Of a stretch of 32,021 nt of DNA, positions 13,792 through 20,070 are shown one piece after another. This DNA comes from Clostridiales bacterium (GTDB taxonomy: Bacteria; Bacillota; Clostridia; Oscillospirales; Oscillospiraceae). The notes beneath the pieces were generated by a model. That model searched no databases and was not told the origin of the DNA. It worked only from the letters and a program-made list of their open reading frames with translations. The stretch is taken from positions 1 to 32,021 of the forward strand of contig CABIYX010000036.1 of assembly GCA_902363045.1 (NCBI GenBank), written 5' to 3'. Both the position numbers and the translations under genes were made by a program. The stretch's first letter is position 1, and every line of letters starts with the position of its first letter.

Positions 13792-13820
13792 TTGTCAACG
13801 GGGGTAAACTGTGCTTTAAT
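13792..13820 (+). promoter_or_regulatory. Sigma-A promoter of the threonine/serine dehydratase gene
   Basis: TTGTCA (13792-13797), 17-bp spacer, TTTAAT (13815-13820), each 5 of 6 to consensus. The predicted start is near 13827, which rules out the in-frame ATG at 13820. Confidence 0.75.
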
Positions 13821-13855
13821 TGGGGTATCCTAAAATCGGAAGGAAGGTCCCGCTT

Positions 13856-14809
13856 ATGATCGAATACCGTGATGTCCAGGCCGCCCGGGCCAGGATCGCC
13901 CCCCACATCGTCCGCACGCCCCTGCTCCGTGTCCCCGCCCTGGATGAGGCCCTGGGCTGTCAGGTCTATCTCAAGCACGAGGGCTTCCAGGCCATCGGCG
14001 CCTTCAAGATCCGCGGTGCCCTCAACAAGGCCCTCTCCCTGTCGGAGGAGGAGCTGGGCCGCGGCCTTGTGTGTGCCTCCTCGGGCAACCACGCCCAGGG
14101 GGTGGCCTACGCCGCCCACAAGCTGGGGGCACAGGCGGTCATCGTCATGCCCACCAACGCCAACCCGGTGAAGCTGGCTGGGGTCCAGCGCTGGGGCGGA
14201 CAGGTGGAGCTGGTGGGTACGCTCTCCTCCCAGCGGGAGGAACGAGCCGCCCAGCTGGTGCGGGAGCAGGGCATGGTGGAGATCCACCCCTACGCCGATC
14301 CGTTCGTTGCCGCCGGACAGGGCACCCTCGCCCTGGAGGTCCTGGAGGATCTTCCGGACGCCAGCCTGATCGCAGCTCCCATCGGAGGCGGCGGGCTGAT
14401 CTCCGGCATCGCCACCGCCGTCAAGGGGGCCGCGACTCAGGTACGCACCGTGGGAGTGGAGCCGGCGGGCGCGCCCCGGTACACCAGAAGCCGGGCGGAG
14501 GGCCGCCCCGTCCAGCTGGAGTCCGTCCAGACCATCGCCGACGGCACCCGCACCGACCACGCCAACCCAGACAACTTCGCCGTCATCCAGGCCCGGGTGG
14601 ATGAGCTGTACGCCGTGGAGGACCGCTGGATCGAGGAGGCCATGCGCCTTCTGATGACCGCCGCCAAGGTGATCGCCGAGCCCTCCTCCGCCCTCCCCGT
14701 GGCCGCCGCCCTGTGCGGTGCGCTCCCCGTCCGGCCGGAGGACAAGGCGGTGTTCGTCCTGTCCGGCGGCAACGCAGACCCGGCTCTGCTGGCCCGGCTG
14801 CTGGCCTGA
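13856..14809 (+). CDS. PLP-dependent threonine/serine ammonia-lyase, short catabolic type
   Basis: 317 aa from ATG 13856 (site GGAAGGAAGG). It is a fold-type II PLP enzyme converting threonine to 2-oxobutyrate (or serine to pyruvate) plus ammonia. Schiff-base Lys51 lies in GAFKIRGA, the substrate loop is SSGNHAQGVA, the PLP phosphate-binding loop is PIGGGGLISG, and FVLSGGNAD sits near the C-terminus. There is no C-terminal ACT-like regulatory domain, so it is the TdcB-like degradative form rather than isoleucine-inhibited IlvA (about 400-500 aa). Serine racemase-type activity cannot be excluded. It has its own promoter; the thioredoxin system downstream is probably a separate unit. RidA at 10.2 kb would clear its enamine by-products. 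Confidence 0.88.
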   Translation: MIEYRDVQAARARIAPHIVRTPLLRVPALDEALGCQVYLKHEGFQAIGAFKIRGALNKALSLSEEELGRGLVCASSGNHAQGVAYAAHKLGAQAVIVMPTNANPVKLAGVQRWGGQVELVGTLSSQREERAAQLVREQGMVEIHPYADPFVAAGQGTLALEVLEDLPDASLIAAPIGGGGLISGIATAVKGAATQVRTVGVEPAGAPRYTRSRAEGRPVQLESVQTIADGTRTDHANPDNFAVIQARVDELYAVEDRWIEEAMRLLMTAAKVIAEPSSALPVAAALCGALPVRPEDKAVFVLSGGNADPALLARLLA

Positions 14810-14899
14810 CGGCAGCCCGCTCTGTGATCTGGTCACAGAAGGCACGGCGTTCCTGTGTTATGCTGAACACACCAAACAAGGGAGAGGAGGCGCAGCGGG

Positions 14900-15772
14900 A
14901 TGCGCTATGACGTCATCGTTCTGGGGGGCGGCCCTGCTGGACTGTCCGCAGCCGTGGCAGCCCGGGGCCGGAACAAAAGCGTGCTGGTGGTGGGGAACCG
15001 CTGGCAAGACAGCCCCCTGGCCCGGGCCGAGCGGGTGGACAACTACCTGGGTCTGCCCGGCGTCACCGGCATGGAGCTTCTGGAGCAGTTCCGCCGGCAC
15101 GCGGAGGAGATGGGCGCTGACTTTGTCCTGGGCCGCGTCATCTCTCTGATGGCCTGGAACGGTTTTCATCTGACGGTGGGCAGCGAGCTCTATGAGGGCG
15201 AGACCCTGGTCCTGGCCCCCGGCGTGGTCCGCCAGGCCAAATACCCCGGCGAGGCGGAGTACCTGGGCCGCGGGGTGAGCTACTGCGCCACCTGCGACGG
15301 GATGCTCTACCGGGGCAAGCCGGTGGCCGTGGTGGGCCGCAGCGGAGACGCCCCCCGGGAGGCCGCCTATCTGAAAAGCCTGGGCTGCCAGGTGGTCTAT
15401 GTGGCCCCCAAACGCCCCACAGCCCTGGAGCCGGACATTCCCTTTCTCCAGGCCAACCGTCTTGAGATCGCCGGGGCGCAGACCGTCACTACCCTGGTGG
15501 CCGACGGGGCCCCCATTCCGTGCAGCGGCGTCTTTATCCTGCGGGACGCGGTGGCCCCCACCGATCTGCTCCCCCAGCTGGAGACCCTGGGGGGCTCCAT
15601 CCGGGTGGACCGCTCCATGGCCACTAGCATCCCCGGCGTCTTTGCCGCCGGCGACTGCACCGGCGGCCCCCTCCAGGTCTCCAAGGCGGTGGGCGAGGGA
15701 CTCATCGCAGCCCTGTCCGCCGCGGAATTTTTGGACCGCCGGGGCGCGGAGTCCCCGGCCGGCGGGACCTGA
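14900..15772 (+). CDS. Thioredoxin reductase homologue with degenerate NADPH-binding motifs
   Basis: 290-aa flavoprotein with ATG behind GAGAGGAGG. FAD site GGGPAGLSAA (residues 9-18) and the C-terminal FAADGC-type GDCTGGPLQVSKAVGEG are intact. The redox pair is Cys129/Cys132 in CATCDG. The second nucleotide site is odd: the usual GGGNSA..EA reads VVGRSGDAPREAAYL, and the basic HRRxxxR loop that grips the NADPH phosphate is replaced by YVAPKRPTAL. Clostridial ferredoxin-dependent flavin thioredoxin reductases also lack these motifs, so the electron donor may be ferredoxin or unknown rather than NADPH. It is followed 38 bp later by thioredoxin, its obvious partner. The precise donor is inference. 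Confidence 0.88.
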   Translation: MRYDVIVLGGGPAGLSAAVAARGRNKSVLVVGNRWQDSPLARAERVDNYLGLPGVTGMELLEQFRRHAEEMGADFVLGRVISLMAWNGFHLTVGSELYEGETLVLAPGVVRQAKYPGEAEYLGRGVSYCATCDGMLYRGKPVAVVGRSGDAPREAAYLKSLGCQVVYVAPKRPTALEPDIPFLQANRLEIAGAQTVTTLVADGAPIPCSGVFILRDAVAPTDLLPQLETLGGSIRVDRSMATSIPGVFAAGDCTGGPLQVSKAVGEGLIAALSAAEFLDRRGAESPAGGT

Positions 15773-15810
15773 CCTGTCATCCGATCAAATCAGAAGGAAG
15801 GAATCAGAAT

Positions 15811-16128
15811 ATGTCATTACAGCATTTTACCAAGGAGAGCTTTGACCAGGCCCTGAACGGGGGCCGGCTGATGATGGTGGACTTTTGGGCCAACTGGTGT
15901 ATGCCCTGCCGGATGCTGGGCCCGGTGATCCAGCAGCTGGCCGACCAGTACGACGGCAAAGCCGTGGTGGGCAAGGTGGATGTGGACGCCGAGGGCGAGC
16001 TGGCCATGCGCTACGGCGTGATGAACATTCCCACCGTCATTTTCTTCAAGGACGGCAAGGAGATCGCCCGCGAGGTGGGCGCTCTGCCCCCGGAGGCATT
16101 TGCCCGGATCCTGGACGAAAACCTGTAA
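15811..16128 (+). CDS. trxA: Thioredoxin
   Basis: 105 aa, standard thioredoxin fold. The active site is WCMPC (Cys30, Cys33) within MMVDFWANWCMPCRML. Most housekeeping thioredoxins have WCGPC, and a Met in the dipeptide should shift the redox potential. The conserved cis-Pro lies in NIPTVIFFKDGKE. The start has GAAGGAAGG. It is in an operon with the unusual reductase just upstream, which implies a dedicated pair. A strong terminator follows. Confidence 0.95.
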   Translation: MSLQHFTKESFDQALNGGRLMMVDFWANWCMPCRMLGPVIQQLADQYDGKAVVGKVDVDAEGELAMRYGVMNIPTVIFFKDGKEIAREVGALPPEAFARILDENL

Positions 16129-16131
16129 GAC

Positions 16132-16170
16132 AAACGGGAGCGATCCTCAACTGAGGGCCGCTCCCGTTTT
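16132..16170 (+). terminator. Rho-independent terminator of trxA
   Basis: AAACGGGAGCG (16132-16142) pairs with CGCTCCCGTTT (16159-16169), followed by T and TCGCTG. It overlaps the end of the trxA transcript by design, 4 bp after the stop. Confidence 0.85.
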
Positions 16171-16185
16171 CGCTGTGTCAAAGAA

Positions 16186-16217
16186 AATGCCACGCCGCCC
16201 GTGGGCGGCGTGGCATT
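16186..16217. terminator. Bidirectional terminator between trxA and the amidotransferase gene
   Basis: AATGCCACGCCGCCC (16186-16200) and GGGCGGCGTGGCATT (16203-16217) form a perfect 15-bp stem with a 2-nt gap. T-rich runs follow on both strands (TTTTTTCTC on plus, TTCTTTG on minus), so it can end both convergent units. Confidence 0.88.
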
Positions 16218-16229
16218 TTTTCTCTTGTA

Positions 16230-18308
16230 TTAGGCCGCGTACTTCAGCAGGGTGTTGAAGTAGGCCGCAAAGGCCGCGTCCGTCAGCGCGTCCGCCTCGG
16301 GGTGGAACTGCACGCCCAGAGTGAACTCATTGGCCTGATACTCCACCGCCTCGATCACCTGGTCGGGGCCGTAGGCCGTGACCTTCAGGCCCTCGCCCAG
16401 CTTCTGGGGGTTGAGCACCTGGTGATGCCAGGAGGCTACGTTCTTCATGGAGCTGCCGCCCACGATCTCCGCCATCCACTTGGAACCGGCCTCCACCGTG
16501 ATGTCATGCCGGGCCCAGTCGGGGGCGTTGCGGTGGGTCTTATAGACGTTGGCGTCCTTCTCCAGATAGGTGGGCAGGTCCTGGATCAGACCGCCGCCCT
16601 GGACCACGTTGAGCATCTGCATCCCGCGGCAGATGGTCAGCATGGGCACATTCTCGGCCACAGCGGCCTTGATCAGATTGTAGTCAGAGGTGTCGCGGAT
16701 GTCCCGCTCCTCGTTGTTGTCCTCCAGCAGGGGGCTGTGCTCCTCGCCGTACAGGTCAGGGTTGATGTCCTGGCCGCCGGTGACCACGATGCCGTCCACC
16801 TTCTTGACCTCGGCCGCCGCCTGGTCATAGCCGGTGATCTGCTGCACATGGGTGACCACGCCGCCGCCGTTCTGGATGATGTCCTGAATATCGGTGTAGT
16901 CCGCAGGATCGCCGCCCCAGGAGATGCCGATGACCGGCTTACCGGAGGCGTAGCTCACCAGGTACTGGAAGAAGGTCAGGCACACGTCGGGGTCGCACTT
17001 GGCCTCCTCGGGCTTGCCGTCATGCAGGGCCAGCTTGGCGTCGTTCTCGGGGTGGAACTGCACGCCCAGGCAGAAGGTCTTGCTCTGGTTCTCCACGGCC
17101 TCCACGATGTCCAGGCCGTTCACGGTGGTCTTGGCCACCACGGTCAGGCCAGTGTCGGAGGTCACGTCGGTCACCGCCTGATGGTGCCAGGAGGAAACGT
17201 TCTCCAGCTTATCCGCCCCCACGATGTCATACATCCAAGAGTCGGTCTCGATGATGTCCACCACATGGCGGGCGTAGTCCCGGTCGGGGGCGTCCGCAGG
17301 CATCCGGTGGCTGTCGTCATAGGTCTTGCCCTTGGCCTGATAATAGGCGGGGATGTCCTGGATGAAGCCGGCGCCGGAGACGATGCTCATCACCTGCATT
17401 CCGCGGCAGGCGCCCAGGGTGGGCACGTCCTTGCTCAGGCAGTAGGCCATCAGCGTATAGTCGGAGATGTCCCGGGTGGCGTTGATCTCCTCGCCCATGT
17501 TGGCCTCCTTCTGAGGCACCTTGAACAGGGAGGGGCTCACGTCCTCGCCGCCGGTGAAGAACACGCCGTCAATGCCGGCCATGGCCTCGCCCACGTTGCT
17601 GTTGGCCAGATTCTTGGCCTTGATCTGGTCGGCGTACTCCTGCTTGAGCATCCCGCTCTCCTCCAGATAGGAGTCCAGGATCTTGCCGTCCTTGTCATAG
17701 GCGACCGCGGTGCTGGTCACCCGGTCCAATTCCACCGGGTTGCCGCCGGCGGCGCGGATCACCGTCTTGAAGGAATCATAGTTCTGCGTGTTGCTCTTCC
17801 AGCTGATGCCGATATAGGGCTTGCCAATGAGGGCCGAGCCGTTCTTCAGCATGGTCTCAAACTGAGCCTGGGTCACGCCGGACGTCCCATCAAAGGTGAG
17901 GCCCGCAGTCAGGCCCACCCGGACCGCCGTGTCCTCATAATCGGCGGGCCAGGCCTTCATCATCTCATCGGGCACCCCGGCGTACTGCATGACGGCCGCC
18001 GCCGCCTCCAGCTGGGTGGTCTTGGCGTCGGGGCGGAAGGAACCGCTGCCGGTGCCGCTCATCAGGCCCTTTTCATACGCGAGATTGATGTAGCCCTCAT
18101 AGGCGCTGCCCTCGGCAACATCCTGGAAGGCGCTGTTCTTGGCGGCATACTCCGCCGCCTGACCGGACAGTCCAGCTCCCTCCACCAGGAGCTTAGCCAT
18201 CTCGCCTCGGGTCATTCCGCTGTCTGCGGCGTGGGCAGTGACCACCATTCCAAGGGTCAGGGCTGCCGCTGTGGTCAGAGACAGGATCTTGCGAACTTGC
18301 TGTTTCAT
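16230..18308 (-). CDS. Secreted protein with SLH-like region and two class I glutamine amidotransferase (peptidase C26) domains
   Basis: 692 aa from ATG 18308 (site AAAAGGAGGTCC); the longer ORF upstream is spurious. A signal peptide ends at AHA (residue 27). Residues 30-155 look like S-layer-homology repeats (MTRGEMAKLLVEGAGL, AYEGYINLAYEKGLMSGTGSGSFRPD), which bind secondary cell-wall polymers. Two PuuD-like gamma-glutamyl hydrolase domains follow. Domain 1 (about 163-452) has GACRGMQ with Cys301, and His419/Glu421 in GVQFHPE. Domain 2 (about 456-690) has TICRGMQ with Cys560, and His669/Glu671. Both triads are complete. C26 enzymes cleave gamma-glutamyl bonds and are usually cytoplasmic single domains; a surface tandem could act on poly-gamma-glutamate, gamma-glutamyl peptides or peptidoglycan. 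That substrate is a guess. Confidence 0.88.
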   Translation of the reverse strand: MKQQVRKILSLTTAAALTLGMVVTAHAADSGMTRGEMAKLLVEGAGLSGQAAEYAAKNSAFQDVAEGSAYEGYINLAYEKGLMSGTGSGSFRPDAKTTQLEAAAAVMQYAGVPDEMMKAWPADYEDTAVRVGLTAGLTFDGTSGVTQAQFETMLKNGSALIGKPYIGISWKSNTQNYDSFKTVIRAAGGNPVELDRVTSTAVAYDKDGKILDSYLEESGMLKQEYADQIKAKNLANSNVGEAMAGIDGVFFTGGEDVSPSLFKVPQKEANMGEEINATRDISDYTLMAYCLSKDVPTLGACRGMQVMSIVSGAGFIQDIPAYYQAKGKTYDDSHRMPADAPDRDYARHVVDIIETDSWMYDIVGADKLENVSSWHHQAVTDVTSDTGLTVVAKTTVNGLDIVEAVENQSKTFCLGVQFHPENDAKLALHDGKPEEAKCDPDVCLTFFQYLVSYASGKPVIGISWGGDPADYTDIQDIIQNGGGVVTHVQQITGYDQAAAEVKKVDGIVVTGGQDINPDLYGEEHSPLLEDNNEERDIRDTSDYNLIKAAVAENVPMLTICRGMQMLNVVQGGGLIQDLPTYLEKDANVYKTHRNAPDWARHDITVEAGSKWMAEIVGGSSMKNVASWHHQVLNPQKLGEGLKVTAYGPDQVIEAVEYQANEFTLGVQFHPEADALTDAAFAAYFNTLLKYAA

Positions 18309-18435
18309 CTCAGGACCTCCTTTTGTTGTTCTCGCCAGCAGAAGGGGCCATGCCAGCGCTTGGGTCGGCACGCCCTCGCCCACTGGTAAACCCGACGTCT
18401 TTTCTGCTTTAAAGCAGCACGCCATCGTTATAAAA

Positions 18436-18464
18436 AGTATAATCAATTTCACCTTTCCTGTCAA
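18436..18464 (-). promoter_or_regulatory. Sigma-A promoter of the SLH-amidotransferase gene
   Basis: Minus strand: consensus TTGACA (18459-18464), 17-bp spacer, TATACT (18436-18441). The leader is about 120 nt and contains the palindrome CTGCTTTAAAGCAG; no known riboswitch class is recognisable in it. Confidence 0.82.
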
Positions 18465-18480
18465 GCGGGATTTTTCCCCG

Positions 18481-18509
18481 CACCTCCGCCGCCCGCCCCG
18501 CATAGGCTG
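18481..18509 (+). promoter_or_regulatory. Candidate sigma-K-type (mother-cell) promoter of dpaA-dpaB
   Basis: CACC (18481-18484), 16 bp, CATAGGCTG (18501-18509), compared with the sigma-K pattern AC, about 16 bp, CATANNNTA: all fixed positions match except the last. It sits 31 bp before dpaA, and no sigma-A promoter points that way. DPA synthase is sigma-K-controlled in the mother cell of Bacillus, which is why this match is credible. Confidence 0.5.
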
Positions 18510-18540
18510 GTGCAGCATTGAGGATAAAGGAGGTCCTGCT

Positions 18541-19416
18541 ATGCGGCACGAACTGAATTTCTGGGTCCTGGGAGGGGATATGCGCCAGGGAAAGCTGGCC
18601 CAGCTTCTGGCGGAGGACGGCCACCGGGTCCACACCTACGCCCTGGAGGATGGAGCCGCCCCTGCTCCCGGGCTCACAGCGGAGCCCGGGCTGTCCGGGG
18701 TGGAGCAGGCGGACTGCGTGGTCCTCCCCCTCCCTGTTTCATCGGGCGGAGGGCTTCTGAACGCCCCGCTCTCCCGCCTCTCCCCAACGGTGACTGAGGT
18801 GCTGGCCCCCCTCACCCCCGGCCAGGTGCTCTGCGGCGGCCGGGTGGACCCTGTCACCGCCGCCCTGGCCGCCGAGCGGGGGCTCACCCTTCGGGACTAC
18901 TTCGCCCGGGAGGAGCTGGCGGTGGCCAACGCCGTGCCCACCGCCGAGGGGGCGGTCCAGATCGCCATGGAGCAGCTCCCCATCACCATTCACGGCGCGC
19001 GGGTGCTGGTGGTGGGCTTCGGCCGGGTGGGCCGGGCCCTGGCCCAGCGGCTGGCCGCCCTGGGTGCTAAGGTCACCGTGGCCGCCCGGCGGTATGAGTC
19101 CCTGGCCTGGGCCCAGGCCAGCGGCTACGGGGCGGAGCAGACCGGCCAGCTGGCCGGCTGGCTGTGCGGCTATGACCTGGTGGTCAACACCGTCCCCGCC
19201 CTGGTTTTGGGGGAGGCGGAGCTGGCCGACCTGAAGCCGGACTGTCTGGTGCTGGACCTGGCCAGCAAGCCCGGCGGCGTGGACCTGGAGGCCGCCGGGC
19301 GGCTGGGCCGCACCGTGATCTGGGCCCTCTCCCTGCCGGGCAAGGTAGCCCCCGTCACCGCCGGGGCCGCCATCAAAAACACCATCTACCACATGCTTCA
19401 CGAACTGGGAGCATAA
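18541..19416 (+). CDS. dpaA: Dipicolinate synthase subunit A
   Basis: 291 aa, ATG behind AAAGGAGG. DpaA is the dehydrogenase-like subunit of the enzyme that makes dipicolinic acid from dihydrodipicolinate in the mother cell; DPA-calcium then fills the spore core. N-terminal FWVLGGDMRQGKLAQLL is the family signature. A Rossmann nucleotide site follows: VLVVGFGRVGRALAQRLAALG (from about residue 155). The C-terminal block LDLASKPGGVDLEAA...LPGKVAPVTAGAAIKNTIYHML is characteristic. It is followed 20 bp later by dpaB, giving the usual two-gene unit. Divergent from the SLH-amidotransferase. Confidence 0.95.
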   Translation: MRHELNFWVLGGDMRQGKLAQLLAEDGHRVHTYALEDGAAPAPGLTAEPGLSGVEQADCVVLPLPVSSGGGLLNAPLSRLSPTVTEVLAPLTPGQVLCGGRVDPVTAALAAERGLTLRDYFAREELAVANAVPTAEGAVQIAMEQLPITIHGARVLVVGFGRVGRALAQRLAALGAKVTVAARRYESLAWAQASGYGAEQTGQLAGWLCGYDLVVNTVPALVLGEAELADLKPDCLVLDLASKPGGVDLEAAGRLGRTVIWALSLPGKVAPVTAGAAIKNTIYHMLHELGA

Positions 19417-19436
19417 CGCGGAAAGGAAGGTTTTTC

Positions 19437-20015
19437 TTGGAAAACAAGACCATTGGATTTGCGGTCTGCGGCTCCTTCTGCACTCACGCCCGGGCCATGG
19501 AGGCGCTGGAGCAGGTAAAGGCCCGCTTCGCCCGGGTGATCCCCATCGTCTCGGAGTGCACCGCCGCCACCGACACCCGCTTCGGCTGCGCCCACGAGTT
19601 GATGCGGGAGATGGCCCGCATCTGTGACCACCGGGTCATCTCCACCATCGCCGGGGCGGAGCCCATCGGGCCCCAGAAGCTGCTGGACCTGCTGATCATC
19701 GCCCCCTGCACGGGCAACACCCTGGGCAAGCTGGCCTCCGGCGTCACCGACACCTGCGTCACCATGGCGGCCAAGGCCCACCTGCGCAACGGCCGCCCCA
19801 TCCTCCTCGCGCCCTCCACCAACGACGGGCTGGCCGGCTCCGCCCCCAGCCTGGGCGCCCTGCTCAACCGCAGGTACATCTATTTCGTCCCCTTCGGCCA
19901 GGACGACCCGGAGAACAAGCCCACCTCCCTGGTGGCCGACTTCTCCCGGGTGGCCGACGCCGCCCAGGCCGCCCTGGAGGGGTGGCAGCTCCAGCCCCTG
20001 CTCACCGTCTGCTGA
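19437..20015 (+). CDS. dpaB: Dipicolinate synthase subunit B
   Basis: 192 aa. DpaB is the flavoprotein-like (phosphopantothenoylcysteine-decarboxylase fold) subunit of dipicolinate synthase. Hallmarks: GFAVCGSFCTHARAMEALE at the N-terminus, VSECTAATDTRFG, IIAPCTGNTLGKLASGVTDTCVTMAAKAHLRN, and ILLAPSTNDGLAGSAPSLGALLNRRYIYFVPFGQDD. The start codon is TTG 19437 behind GGAAAGGAAGG; no nearby ATG fits the family N-terminus. It is co-transcribed with dpaA and convergent with metH. Confidence 0.95.
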   Translation: MENKTIGFAVCGSFCTHARAMEALEQVKARFARVIPIVSECTAATDTRFGCAHELMREMARICDHRVISTIAGAEPIGPQKLLDLLIIAPCTGNTLGKLASGVTDTCVTMAAKAHLRNGRPILLAPSTNDGLAGSAPSLGALLNRRYIYFVPFGQDDPENKPTSLVADFSRVADAAQAALEGWQLQPLLTVC

Positions 20016-20026
20016 CCGGGTTAACA

Positions 20027-20066
20027 AAGCCTGTGGTCCGCCGGAACTCCGGCAGCCCACAGGCTT
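20027..20066. terminator. Terminator between convergent dpaB and metH
   Basis: AAGCCTGTGG (20027-20036) pairs with CCACAGGCTT (20057-20066), and the internal CCGGA/TCCGG extends the structure. The downstream T-run is weak on both strands, so it may act partly as an mRNA-end stabiliser. Confidence 0.6.
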
Positions 20067-20070
20067 ACGT

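Noticed and set aside
14820..14836. CTGTGA-TCTGG-TCACAG dyad after the dehydratase gene as a terminator or operator
   Set aside because: Only a 6-bp stem with no T-run and no promoter overlap; chance is a sufficient explanation.
18309..18428. Riboswitch in the 120-nt leader of the SLH-amidotransferase gene
   Set aside because: It contains a short palindrome and GC-rich pairings, but I could not match it to any known aptamer core.
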